Origin: Roseomonas haemaphysalidis
GTDB lineage: Bacteria; Pseudomonadota; Alphaproteobacteria; Acetobacterales; Acetobacteraceae
DNA: 64,000 nt
Assembly (NCBI RefSeq): GCF_017355405.1
Contig: NZ_CP061177.1
Span: 3,098,501-3,162,500, forward strand
Direction: 5' to 3'
Positions 45,834-54,394 of the stretch are shown in pieces (the first letter of the stretch is position 1; each line of letters starts with the position of its first letter). The notes under the pieces were generated by a model. That model worked only from the letters and a program-made list of their open reading frames with translations. It made no database searches and had not been told where the DNA came from. A program made the translations under genes and the position numbers.

Positions 45834-48800
45834 GCGACGGCTATGCCGAGCTGGGCGCGATGTCGAACTTCTCCTTTCTGGAAGGCGCCTCGCATCCGCA
45901 GGAACTGGTGCTGACGGCCAGGCTGCTGGGGCACGCGGCCATCGGCATCGCCGACCGCAATTCCATGGCCGGCGTGGTGCGCGCCCTGGCGGCCAGCGAG
46001 CACAAGGACATCCGCCTGCGCTTCGTGCCCGGTTGCCGCGTGATGCTGGAGGACGGGCAGGAATACCTGGTCTGGCCATCCGACCGCGCCGCCTATGGCC
46101 GGCTGACGCGGCTGCTGTCGGATGCGCGCATGGTGGCGGAAAAGGGCCAGGAACGCATTTCGCGCGACGCGCTGCTGGCCGCCGCCGAGGGACAGGTGAT
46201 GGCGCTGCTGGCGCCGGAAGCACCCGATGAAAGCTTCGCGCTGCGGCTGCGGCAGGATGCGCGCGCGCTGCGCCGCACCGCCCTGCCGCTGTTCTGCGCC
46301 ACGCACCACCGCTACGGCGGCGACGACCGGCGGCGGCTGCGGCTGCTGGCCGGCATGGCGGGCACGGCGGGCGCGCGGCTGCTGGCGGCGGGCGGCGTGC
46401 GCTTCCATGTGGTGGAGCGCCGGCGGCTGGCGGACGTGCTGGCCGCCATCCGCCATGGCTGCACCATCGACAACCTGGGCCTGCGCGCGCAGCAGAACGC
46501 CGAGGCCTATCTGAAGCCGCCGGCCGAGATGCTGCGGCTGTTCCGCGGGCACGAGGACGCGGTGGCCGCCAGCCTGGACGTGGTGCGCGCCTGCGGCTTC
46601 AGCCTGCGCGAGCTGCGCTACGAATACCCGGATGAGATCCTGGAACCCGGCCGCTCGCCGCAACAGACTTTGGAAGACCGCGTGGCGCGCGCCGCGGCGC
46701 TGCAATGGCCGGGCGGTGTGCCGGAGAAGGTGGCGCGACAGCTGGCGCATGAGCTGGCGCTGATCGGCCGGCTGGATTACGCGCCGTATTTCCTGACGGT
46801 GCATGAGATCGTCCGCTTCGCGCAGGCGCAGGGCATCCTGTGCCAGGGGCGCGGCTCGGCGGCAAATTCCGCGGTGTGCTACGCGCTGGGCATCACCGCC
46901 GTGCCGCCCGACAAGCACGACCTGCTGTTCGAGCGCTTCATCAGCGAGGCGCGCGACGAGCCGCCCGACATCGACGTGGATTTCGAGCACGAGCGGCGCG
47001 AGGAGGTGATCCAGCACATCTATGCCCGCTACGGCCGCGAGCGCGCGGCGATCTGCGCCACGCTGATCCGCTTCCGCTCGCGCAGCGCCATCCGCGAGGT
47101 GGGCAAGGCGATGGGCCTGTCGGAGGATATCACCGCCCGTCTGGCGCGCGGCACCTGGCACTATGGCCAGGACGACTGGAACGACGTGGCGCGCGAGCAG
47201 GGGCTGGACCCGGAAGCCGACCCGCGCCTGGCGATGACGCTGGACCTGGCCGAGGAGCTGCACGGCTTTCCGCGGCATCTCGCCACGCATGTGGGTGGCT
47301 TCGTCATCACGCGGGGGCGGCTCACGGAACTCGCGGTGGTCACCAAGGCGGCGATGGCGGACCGCCACACGCTGGAATGGGACAAGGACGACATCGAGGT
47401 GTTGCGCATGCTGAAGGTCGATGTGCTCGGCCTCGGCATGCTGAGCTGCCTGCGGCGCGGGCTGGTGCTGCTGGAACAGCATGGCGGGCCGGCGCTGGGG
47501 CTGAAGCAGATCCCGCAGGATGACGCGGCGACCTACAAGATGCTGTCGCGCGGCGAAAGCCTCGGCGTGTTCCAGGTGGAAAGCCGGGCGCAGATGAACA
47601 TGCTGCCGCGCATGCGGCCGCGCGAATTCTATGACCTGGTCATCGAGGTCGCGATTGTGCGGCCGGGTCCGATCCAGGGCGACATGGTGCACCCCTACCT
47701 CAGGCGCCGGAACGGCGAGGAAAAGCCCACCTACCCCAGCCCGGCGCTGGAGGCCGTGCTGAAGCGCACCCTGGGCGTGCCGCTGTTCCAGGAGCAGGCG
47801 ATGCAGATCGCCATCGTGGGCGCCGGCTTCACCCCCGCGCAGGCGGACGAGCTGCGCCGCGCTATGGCCACCTTCCGCCACACCGGCGAGGTGCCGCTGC
47901 TGCGCGAGCCTTTTCTGAACGGCATGCAGCGCCACGGTTACCCGCGCGACTTCGCCGAGCGCTGCTTCAAGCAGATCGAGGGCTTCGGCTCCTACGGCTT
48001 TCCGGAAAGCCATGCCTCGTCCTTCGCGCAGCTCGTGTATTCCTCCGCTTGGCTGAAGCGGCACCACCCGGCGGTCTTCGCCTGCGCGCTGCTGAACAGC
48101 CAGCCCATGGGCTTCTATTCGCCCGCGCAGATCGTGCGCGAGGCAGGGCGCGAAGGCGTGGCGGTGCGCCCGGTGGACGTGCTGGCCAGCGACTGGGACT
48201 GCACGCTGGAGCGGCAGGACGACGGCCGGCTGGCGCTGCGCCTCGGGCTGCGGCTGGTGGACGGGCTGGGGGAACCGGCGGCGCGGTCGCTGGTCGACGC
48301 GCGCCGGGGGGGCGACCATGGCCTGGAAGCGCTGGTGCGCCGCGCCAGGCTGGACCGCCGCGCGGTGGAGGCGCTGGCGGCGGCGGATGCCTTTCGCGGC
48401 CTTGGCCTTGCGCGGCGGCGGGCGCTGTGGGCGGCGGCGGGGCAGGAACGCGGCGCCCCCGCCCCCCTGCCCCTGTTCGCCGCCGCCGAGGCCGCGCCGC
48501 ACCTGCCCGAGGCCACGGCGGGCGAGGACACGGTGCTGGACTATGGCGCCACGGGCCTGACGCTGCGCCACCACCCGCTGGCGCTGCTGCGCCCGCGGCT
48601 GGCGGCCATGGGGCTGGTGGACAGCCGCGCACTGGACCGGGGGCGGCAAGGCAGCCTGGTCAAGCTGGGTGGGCTGGTGCTGGTGCGCCAGCGCCCGGGC
48701 AGCGCCAAGGGCGTGGTGTTCTTCACGCTGGAAGACGAGTTCGGCACCGTGAACCTGGTGCTTTACCCGGACATCACGGAAGCCAACCGCGCCGCCGTGC

Positions 48801-49030
48801 TGGCCGCGCGGCTGCTGCTGGTGGAAGGCCGGCTGGAACGGCTGGACGCGCCGGCGGCGGAGGTGCCGGTGCTGCACGTGATCGCGCGCCGGCTGCGGGA
48901 CCGCTCGGATTTGCTGGACGGACTGCACCGCATGGGCGGCCCCGGGCTGCAGCCGCCGCTGGCGCGGGCGGACGAGGTGTCACGCGGCGTGTCCCACACC
49001 GTGCGGCATACCAGCCGCGACTGGCACTGA
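45830..49030 (+). CDS. dnaE2: Error-prone DNA polymerase III alpha-type, DnaE2
   Basis: A 1066-residue C-family polymerase used for translesion synthesis after DNA damage. The PHP domain opens with ELGAMSNFSFLEGASHPQELV. The polymerase acidic residues are in PDIDVDFEHERR. The length and the C-terminal SRDWH are typical of DnaE2. The start GTG overlaps the imuB stop as GTGA. With imuA and imuB it forms the ImuABC mutasome operon under SOS control. Confidence 0.95.
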   Translation: MSDGYAELGAMSNFSFLEGASHPQELVLTARLLGHAAIGIADRNSMAGVVRALAASEHKDIRLRFVPGCRVMLEDGQEYLVWPSDRAAYGRLTRLLSDARMVAEKGQERISRDALLAAAEGQVMALLAPEAPDESFALRLRQDARALRRTALPLFCATHHRYGGDDRRRLRLLAGMAGTAGARLLAAGGVRFHVVERRRLADVLAAIRHGCTIDNLGLRAQQNAEAYLKPPAEMLRLFRGHEDAVAASLDVVRACGFSLRELRYEYPDEILEPGRSPQQTLEDRVARAAALQWPGGVPEKVARQLAHELALIGRLDYAPYFLTVHEIVRFAQAQGILCQGRGSAANSAVCYALGITAVPPDKHDLLFERFISEARDEPPDIDVDFEHERREEVIQHIYARYGRERAAICATLIRFRSRSAIREVGKAMGLSEDITARLARGTWHYGQDDWNDVAREQGLDPEADPRLAMTLDLAEELHGFPRHLATHVGGFVITRGRLTELAVVTKAAMADRHTLEWDKDDIEVLRMLKVDVLGLGMLSCLRRGLVLLEQHGGPALGLKQIPQDDAATYKMLSRGESLGVFQVESRAQMNMLPRMRPREFYDLVIEVAIVRPGPIQGDMVHPYLRRRNGEEKPTYPSPALEAVLKRTLGVPLFQEQAMQIAIVGAGFTPAQADELRRAMATFRHTGEVPLLREPFLNGMQRHGYPRDFAERCFKQIEGFGSYGFPESHASSFAQLVYSSAWLKRHHPAVFACALLNSQPMGFYSPAQIVREAGREGVAVRPVDVLASDWDCTLERQDDGRLALRLGLRLVDGLGEPAARSLVDARRGGDHGLEALVRRARLDRRAVEALAAADAFRGLGLARRRALWAAAGQERGAPAPLPLFAAAEAAPHLPEATAGEDTVLDYGATGLTLRHHPLALLRPRLAAMGLVDSRALDRGRQGSLVKLGGLVLVRQRPGSAKGVVFFTLEDEFGTVNLVLYPDITEANRAAVLAARLLLVEGRLERLDAPAAEVPVLHVIARRLRDRSDLLDGLHRMGGPGLQPPLARADEVSRGVSHTVRHTSRDWH

Positions 49031-49154
49031 TCACACGATTTCTTGATCGGCGTTTGCCGGATGGCAAGGATCGGCACGGCATGATGCCGTGGCGGGGCAG
49101 GATGCCCCGGAGGGCCGGCACCAAAAAGGCGCCGTTCGCATGGCCCGCACCACC

Positions 49155-49192
49155 ACCGCCCGGGCGCCGTGAAACGGCGGCGCCCGGGCGGT
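49155..49192. terminator. Hairpin between dnaE2 and the TetR-type gene
   Basis: Perfect 14-base arms ACCGCCCGGGCGCC and GGCGCCCGGGCGGT with a 10-base loop. It separates two convergent genes. The T run is absent, so it may act as a weak bidirectional terminator. Confidence 0.55.
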
Positions 49193-49194
49193 TG

Positions 49195-49878
49195 TCAGCC
49201 GGTGGGGGTCCGGGTGGTCAGGAAGCCCAGCACGGCGTCGGCCAGCATCTGCTTGTGGCGCTGCTTCAGCGCCTCGCCCGTCAGGTCACGGTCGAACAGC
49301 CGGCCGAAGGTGTGGCGGTTGGACACGCGGTAGAAGCTCAGCGAGCTCATCAGCATGTGCACGTCCACCGGGTCGGCATCCGCCCGGAACAGCCCCTCGG
49401 CGCGGCCGCGCTCCAGGATATCCCCCAGCATGGCGATCACGGTGCTGTTCAGGTTCCGGATGATTTCGGACTGCGCGATGTAGCGGCCGTGGTGGATGTT
49501 CTCGATGCTGACGAGCCGCACGAAGTCCGGGTGCGCGTCGTGGTAGTCCACGGTGAATTCCGCCATGCGGCGGATGGCGTCGGATGGCGACAGGGATTGC
49601 AGGTCGAGCTGCCGCTCCAGCGCGCGGATGCCGGCATAGGCCTGCCCCAGCACCTCCAGGTACAGCCCGTCCTTGCTGCCGAAGTAGTAGTAGATCATCC
49701 GCTTGGAGGTCTGGGTGCGCGCCGCGATGGCATCCACCCGCGCGCCGCTCAGGCCGTGTTCGGCGAATTCCTCGCGCGCCACGGCCAGGATCTCCTGGCG
49801 CGTGCGGTCCGCGTCGCGCGGGCGGGCGGCGATGGGCGCGTCGTCGTCCGGCGTGCCGCGCGCCCCCTCGTGGTCCAT
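49195..49878 (-). CDS. TetR/AcrR family transcriptional regulator
   Basis: A 227-residue regulator. The N-terminal DNA-binding domain (RQEILAVAREEFAEHGLSGARVDAIAARTQTSKRMIYYYFGSKDGLYLEVL) is followed by a ligand-binding C-terminal region (ENIHHGRYIAQSEIIRNLNSTVIAMLGDIL). The ATG at 49878 was chosen over 49893 because GGAGG sits 9 bases before it. Divergent from or near the aromatic-acid locus, it is the likely regulator of the TctC receptor and the pca/qui genes. The effector is unknown. Confidence 0.88.
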   Translation of the reverse strand: MDHEGARGTPDDDAPIAARPRDADRTRQEILAVAREEFAEHGLSGARVDAIAARTQTSKRMIYYYFGSKDGLYLEVLGQAYAGIRALERQLDLQSLSPSDAIRRMAEFTVDYHDAHPDFVRLVSIENIHHGRYIAQSEIIRNLNSTVIAMLGDILERGRAEGLFRADADPVDVHMLMSSLSFYRVSNRHTFGRLFDRDLTGEALKQRHKQMLADAVLGFLTTRTPTG

Positions 49879-49955
49879 CGTCGCGGCCTCCATGGTCAGG
49901 ACGCGGGAGATACCACGCGGCGGGCGGGCTGTCGCGCCGCCCGCCGCGTGGCGCG

Positions 49956-50939
49956 TCACTCGGCGGTGATGCCGCGGGTGCGGATCACCTCGCCCCACTT
50001 GGCGCTTTCCGCCGCGAGGTAGGGGCCGAACTCGGCCGGCGTGCCGACGGTCGGAAAGTTGGACGCCTGGCGCAGGCGGGCCAGCACGGTCTCGTCCTTC
50101 ATGGCGGCCACCAGCGCGGCGTGCAGCTTGCCGATGATCGGCTCCGGCGTGCCGGCCGGCGCCAGCAGCGCGAACTGCGAGGAGCACTCGAAGCCCGGCA
50201 GCCCCTGTTCCGCGATGGTCGGCACGTCGGGGGTCAGCGGGTTGCGCTCCAGGCTGCTCACGCCGATGGCGATGGCTTCCTTGGAGGAGATCAGCGGCAA
50301 GGCGGTGACGGCGTCCACGAAGGCCATCTGCACCTCGCCCGCCAGCAGCGCCTGCACGGCGGGGGCGCCGCCGCGGTAGGTGACGTTCAGCACGTCGATG
50401 CCCGCCATCTTCAAGAACAGCTCCGTCGCCAGATGCGCGGAGGAGCCGGCGCCGGAGGAGGCGTAGCTCAGCTTGCCCGGCTGCGCCTTGGCGCGGGCGA
50501 TCAGCTCCTGCACCGACTTCACGCCCAGCGCCGGGCGCACGCACAGGAAGATCGGCGTTTCGGCGATGCGGCCGACGGGGGTGAAGCCGCGGGCGTCGTC
50601 GTAGCCCTTCTGGGGAAACAGGTGGGTGGCCATGGCGTAGGTGGAGTTGACGCCCATCAGCAGCGTGTAGCCATCCGGCCGCGCGCGGGAAACGTAGAGA
50701 TGGCCGATGGTGCCGGACGCGCCGGCGCGGTTCTCCACCACCACCTGCTGGCCCAGCTCCTTGCTCATCTGCTGCGCCAGCAGGCGGCCGACAAAGTCGG
50801 TGGAGCCGCCGGGGGCCCAGGACACGACCAGCGTCACAGGCCGGTCGGGATAAGCGCCGGCGGTCTGCGCGAAGGCGCGCGAAGCCAGGCCGGTGGCGAG
50901 CGTGGCAAGGGCGGCGGTGCCGAATTGGCGGCGGTTCAT
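49956..50939 (-). CDS. Bug/TctC-type tripartite tricarboxylate transporter substrate-binding protein
   Basis: A 327-residue periplasmic receptor. The N-terminus (MNRRQFGTAALATLATGLASRAFAQ) is an export signal with a twin-arginine look. The mature part has the Bug hallmarks YPDRPVTLVVSWAPGGSTDFVGR, VVVENRAGASGTIGHLYVSRARPDGYTLL, and DVPTIAEQGLPGFE. It likely binds a carboxylate, perhaps shikimate, quinate or protocatechuate, judging by its neighbours. No TctA or TctB membrane subunit lies beside it in the window. Confidence 0.88.
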   Translation of the reverse strand: MNRRQFGTAALATLATGLASRAFAQTAGAYPDRPVTLVVSWAPGGSTDFVGRLLAQQMSKELGQQVVVENRAGASGTIGHLYVSRARPDGYTLLMGVNSTYAMATHLFPQKGYDDARGFTPVGRIAETPIFLCVRPALGVKSVQELIARAKAQPGKLSYASSGAGSSAHLATELFLKMAGIDVLNVTYRGGAPAVQALLAGEVQMAFVDAVTALPLISSKEAIAIGVSSLERNPLTPDVPTIAEQGLPGFECSSQFALLAPAGTPEPIIGKLHAALVAAMKDETVLARLRQASNFPTVGTPAEFGPYLAAESAKWGEVIRTRGITAE

Positions 50940-51068
50940 GGTCCGATTTCCCCGTCTTGGTCCGGCCGCGTTGATCGCTGGCCTGGCGCGGCGGAATGCC
51001 GCATTGACCTTGACGTACTGGTTAGTTCATTACCTTGACAAGTGAAAAATCAGGGACCGGAAACGCCC
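50940..51068. promoter_or_regulatory. Divergent promoter region between the receptor and the shikimate dehydrogenase
   Basis: This 129 bp region is AT-richer than its surroundings. It carries two TTGAC-type -35 candidates (51004-51009 and 51010-51015) and an imperfect inverted repeat with ACT/AGT arms around 51011-51032. A TetR-type operator could lie here, but this is weak. It is the natural place for the regulator at 49195 to act. Confidence 0.4.
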
Positions 51069-51938
51069 ATGCCCAGCACCGCCATGCCCCGCCGCCCGCA
51101 GCTGCTGCTGGGGCTGATCGGCGCCGGCATCCAGCTGTCCCGCACCCCCGCGATGCACGAGGCCGAGGGCGCGGCGCAGGGCCTCAACACGCTGTACCGG
51201 CTGATCGACCTGAACGAGCTTCGGCTTGGGCCGGACGCGCTGCCCGACCTGCTGCTGGCGGCCGAGCGCATGGGCTTCGCCGGCCTCAACATCACCTACC
51301 CCTGCAAGCAGGCGGTGATCCCGCACCTGCACGAACTGTCCGAGGCCGCGCGGGCGCTGGGCGCCGTCAACACCGTGGTGCTGCGCGATGGCCGGCGGAT
51401 CGGCCACAACACGGACGCGCCGGGCTTCGCCGAGGGCTTCCGCCGGCAGTTGCCGGACGTGCTGCTGGGGCGTGCCGTGCAGATGGGCGCGGGCGGCGCG
51501 GGCTCGGCCGTAGCGCATGCGGCGCTGGAGATGGGCGTGCAGCAGCTTGCCGTGTTCGACCCCGATGCCGGGCGCGCCGCCGGGCTGGCCGCGGCGCTGT
51601 GCGGGCATTTCGGGGCCGGGCGCGCCGTGGCGGGCGGCGACCTCGCGGCCGCCATGGCCGCCGCCGACGGCGTGATCAACGCCACGCCCCTGGGCACCGC
51701 GCAGCACCCGGGCATGGCGGTGCCGGCGGCGCTGCTGCGCCCCTCGCTTTGGGTGGCGGAGATCGTATACTTCCCGCTGGAAACGGAGCTGCTGCGCACC
51801 GCCCGCGCCCTGGGCTGCCGCACCGCGCATGGCGGCGGCATGGCGGTGTTCCAGGCGGTCGAGGCGTTTCGGCATTTCACCGGCCTGGCGCCGGATGCGG
51901 CGCGGATGACAGACACCTTCCTGTCCTTCGACCGCTGA
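51069..51938 (+). CDS. Shikimate/quinate dehydrogenase
   Basis: A 289-residue enzyme that oxidises shikimate to 3-dehydroshikimate (or quinate to 3-dehydroquinate). The AroE-type substrate pocket is LIGAGIQLSRTPAMHEAEGAAQGL, with NITYPCKQAV. The NAD(P) motif is GAGGAGSAVAHAAL, and GHNTDAPGFAEG and GGGMAVFQAVEAF are conserved. In this operon its role is catabolic, feeding QuiC. The ATG at 51069 follows an AGGG/CCGGA region; an in-frame GTG at 51042 is an alternative. Cofactor preference is not determinable here. Confidence 0.88.
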   Translation: MPSTAMPRRPQLLLGLIGAGIQLSRTPAMHEAEGAAQGLNTLYRLIDLNELRLGPDALPDLLLAAERMGFAGLNITYPCKQAVIPHLHELSEAARALGAVNTVVLRDGRRIGHNTDAPGFAEGFRRQLPDVLLGRAVQMGAGGAGSAVAHAALEMGVQQLAVFDPDAGRAAGLAAALCGHFGAGRAVAGGDLAAAMAAADGVINATPLGTAQHPGMAVPAALLRPSLWVAEIVYFPLETELLRTARALGCRTAHGGGMAVFQAVEAFRHFTGLAPDAARMTDTFLSFDR

Positions 51939-51951
51939 GGGGGGAAAAACG

Positions 51952-53106
51952 ATGTTCATCGACGTCCATGGCCTGAACGTGCACGTGCAGGTCGACGGCC
52001 CCCCGGGTGCGGAGCCGCTGCTGCTGCTGCATTCGCTGGGCACCAGCCTGCATGTGTGGGACGAGCAGGCGCGCGTGCTGGCGCGCCAGTTCCGCGTCAT
52101 CCGCCCCGACATGCGCGGCCACGGCCTTTCCGCCACCACCCCCGGCCCCTACGCGATCGATGCCCTGGCGCGCGACGCGCTGGGGGTGCTGGACGCGCTG
52201 GGCGTGGAGCGGGCGCACGTGGCCGGCATCTCCATCGGCGGGCTGATCGCGCAGTCGCTGGCGGCGCAGGCGCCGGGGCGCGTGATGCGGCTGGCGCTGG
52301 TGGACACCGCGCTGGCGCTGCCGCCGGCGCAGGGCTGGCGGGACCGCGCGGCGCTGGTGCGGGCCGAGGGCATGCGCGCGGTGGAGGAGGCGGTGATCGC
52401 CCGCTGGGTGACGCCGGCCTCCCTGTCCTCGCCCGGCGCGGCGGGGCTGCGCGCCATGCTGCTGCGCACCGACCCCGAGGGCTATGCCGCCTGCGCCGAG
52501 GCCATCGCCGCCGCCGACCTGACGGACAGCAGCCGGGCGCTGCGGCTGCGCACCCTAGTGCTGGTGGGCGACGGCGACATGGCCACGCCCGTCGCCTCCG
52601 CCGAGGCGCTGCGCGATGCCATCCCCGGCGCCGTGCTGCACGTGATCGCCGATGCCGCGCATATTCCCACCGTGGAGCGGCCGGAGGCGGTGACGGCGCT
52701 GCTGCAGGGCTTTCTGTCGCCCGACGCCGTGACCGACCCCTTCGAGGCCGGCATGGCGGTGCGCAAGGCCGTGCTGGGTGCCGCGCATGTGGAGCGCGCG
52801 GCGGCTGGCATCACGGCGCTAGACGCGCCGTTCCAGGACCACATCACCCGCGCGGTATGGGGCGGCATCTGGACGCGCCCGGGCCTGCCGCGCCACACGC
52901 GCTCGCTGCTGACGCTGGCGATGATGGCCGCGCTGGGGCGGGAAGGCGAGTTCGTGCTACACGTGCGCGCCACGCGCAACACCGGCGTGACGCCGGAGGA
53001 ACTCTCCGAGGTGCTGCTGCAGGTGGGCGCCTATGCCGGCGTGCCGGCGGCCAACCACGCGCTGAAGCTGGCCAAGCAAACGCTGGAGGAAATGGCAAAG
53101 TCATGA
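51952..53106 (+). CDS. pcaL: PcaL: 3-oxoadipate enol-lactonase fused to 4-carboxymuconolactone decarboxylase
   Basis: A 384-residue fusion. The N-terminal alpha/beta hydrolase (~1-255) has the nucleophile elbow GISIGG (S94), an early HSLGTSLHVWDEQ oxyanion segment and ADAAHIPTVERPE near the end. The C-terminal ~120 residues (DPFEAGMAVRKAVLGAAHVERA, then LALMMAAL-type GREGEFVLHVRATRNTGVTPEELSEVLLQ) are carboxymuconolactone decarboxylase. It covers the PcaC and PcaD steps to 3-oxoadipate. A strong ribosome binding site (GAGGGGG) precedes it, and it overlaps pcaH. Confidence 0.9.
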   Translation: MFIDVHGLNVHVQVDGPPGAEPLLLLHSLGTSLHVWDEQARVLARQFRVIRPDMRGHGLSATTPGPYAIDALARDALGVLDALGVERAHVAGISIGGLIAQSLAAQAPGRVMRLALVDTALALPPAQGWRDRAALVRAEGMRAVEEAVIARWVTPASLSSPGAAGLRAMLLRTDPEGYAACAEAIAAADLTDSSRALRLRTLVLVGDGDMATPVASAEALRDAIPGAVLHVIADAAHIPTVERPEAVTALLQGFLSPDAVTDPFEAGMAVRKAVLGAAHVERAAAGITALDAPFQDHITRAVWGGIWTRPGLPRHTRSLLTLAMMAALGREGEFVLHVRATRNTGVTPEELSEVLLQVGAYAGVPAANHALKLAKQTLEEMAKS

Positions 53107-53825
53107 GCGAGCACCAGGGATACCGCCGGTTCGACGCAGCAACGCAGCCGCCCAACGCCGCGCCCGACTACGGCAGCACGCGGTTGCGCGCGCCGTCGCG
53201 GCCGCTGCTGCGCATTCCTCACACCCTGACCGAGTCCACCGCGCCCCGCTTCGCCGCCGGTCGCTTTCCGGCCACCGCCGACCTGACCGCCTATGCCGAT
53301 GGCTCCGGCCACGCCATGGGCGAGCGCATCATCGTCGCCGGCCGCGTGCTGGACGAGCACGGCCGCCCCGTGCCCCACGCCATGGTGGAAGTCTGGCAGG
53401 CCAATGCGGCGGGCCGCTACAACCACGAGGGCGACCAGCACGACGCGCCGCTCGACCCCAACTTCCGCGGCAACGGCCGCGTCTTCACCGACGCCGACGG
53501 CTGGTACCGATTCACCACCGTCAAGCCCGGCGCCTACCCCTGGCGCAACCACCACAATGCCTGGCGCCCCAACCACATCCATTTCAGCCTGTTCGGCGCC
53601 GGCCTCGCCCAGCGGCTGATCACCCAGATGTACTTTCCCGGCGACCCCCTGCTCGCCCTCGACCCCATCTTCAACACCATCCCCGACGCGGCCGCCCGCG
53701 ACCGGCTGATCGCGAAGTTCGACCTCAACATCACGGAACCGGAGCAGGCGCTGGGCTTCCGCTTCGACGTGGTGCTGCGCGGCAGCCTGGAAACGCCCAT
53801 GGAGGACGGCCACCACCATGACTGA
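53103..53825 (+). CDS. pcaH: Protocatechuate 3,4-dioxygenase beta subunit
   Basis: A 240-residue intradiol dioxygenase subunit that opens the aromatic ring of protocatechuate to 3-carboxy-cis,cis-muconate. The Fe(III) ligands expected in PcaH are visible: Tyr106 in AGRYNHEG, Tyr145 in KPGAYPWRN, and His158/His160 in RPNHIHFS. It overlaps pcaL by 4 bp and pcaG by 8 bp, giving tight co-translation of the two subunits. Confidence 0.94.
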   Translation: MSEHQGYRRFDAATQPPNAAPDYGSTRLRAPSRPLLRIPHTLTESTAPRFAAGRFPATADLTAYADGSGHAMGERIIVAGRVLDEHGRPVPHAMVEVWQANAAGRYNHEGDQHDAPLDPNFRGNGRVFTDADGWYRFTTVKPGAYPWRNHHNAWRPNHIHFSLFGAGLAQRLITQMYFPGDPLLALDPIFNTIPDAAARDRLIAKFDLNITEPEQALGFRFDVVLRGSLETPMEDGHHHD

Positions 53826-54390
53826 CACCGCCCCCACCCCCGACCTGGTACCCGCCTCCGCCAGCCAGACCGCCGGGCCCTACTGGCACCTGATCGACTT
53901 TCCCGAATGGGCCGACACCACGCGCCACTTCGCCGGCAGCCTGCCTGCGGGCGAGCGCATCGTGCTCACCGGCACCGTGACGGATGGCGGCGGCGAGCTG
54001 GTGCGCGACGCGCTGGTGGAGATCTGGCACGCCGACCCGCAGGGGCACTACCCCATCGGCGCCGGGGACTTCCAGGGCTATGGCCGCTGCGCGACGGACA
54101 AGGCGGGGCGGTTCCGCTTTGTCACGCTGAAGCCTGGCGCGGTGCGCGGGCCGGGCAACACCACCCAGGCGCCGCATGTGGCGCTGGCGGTCTTCGCGCG
54201 CGGCATCCTGTATCACCTCAGCACGCGGCTGTACTTCGCCGACGAGCCGCTGAACGATACAGACCCCGTGCTGAGCAGCATCCCGGCCGAGCGCCGCGAC
54301 ACGGTTCTCGCGAAGCAGACGGCCGCCAGCACCTGGACCCTCGACCTCGTGCTCCAGGGCGACAACGAAACCGTCTGGATGGACGTGTAG
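53818..54390 (+). CDS. pcaG: Protocatechuate 3,4-dioxygenase alpha subunit
   Basis: A 190-residue partner of PcaH. ASQTAGPYWHLIDFPEWAD opens the protein, with LVEIWHADPQGHYP and LAVFARGILYHLSTRLYFADEPLNDTDPVL typical of PcaG. It does not hold the iron but forms part of the substrate pocket. It starts inside the end of pcaH and is followed by pcaB after 4 bp. Confidence 0.93.
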   Translation: MTDTAPTPDLVPASASQTAGPYWHLIDFPEWADTTRHFAGSLPAGERIVLTGTVTDGGGELVRDALVEIWHADPQGHYPIGAGDFQGYGRCATDKAGRFRFVTLKPGAVRGPGNTTQAPHVALAVFARGILYHLSTRLYFADEPLNDTDPVLSSIPAERRDTVLAKQTAASTWTLDLVLQGDNETVWMDV

Positions 54391-54394
54391 CCGC

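Noticed and set aside
45728..48928. 1066-residue open frame on the minus strand across dnaE2
   Set aside because: Antisense to dnaE2, whose motifs are complete; no recognised domain.
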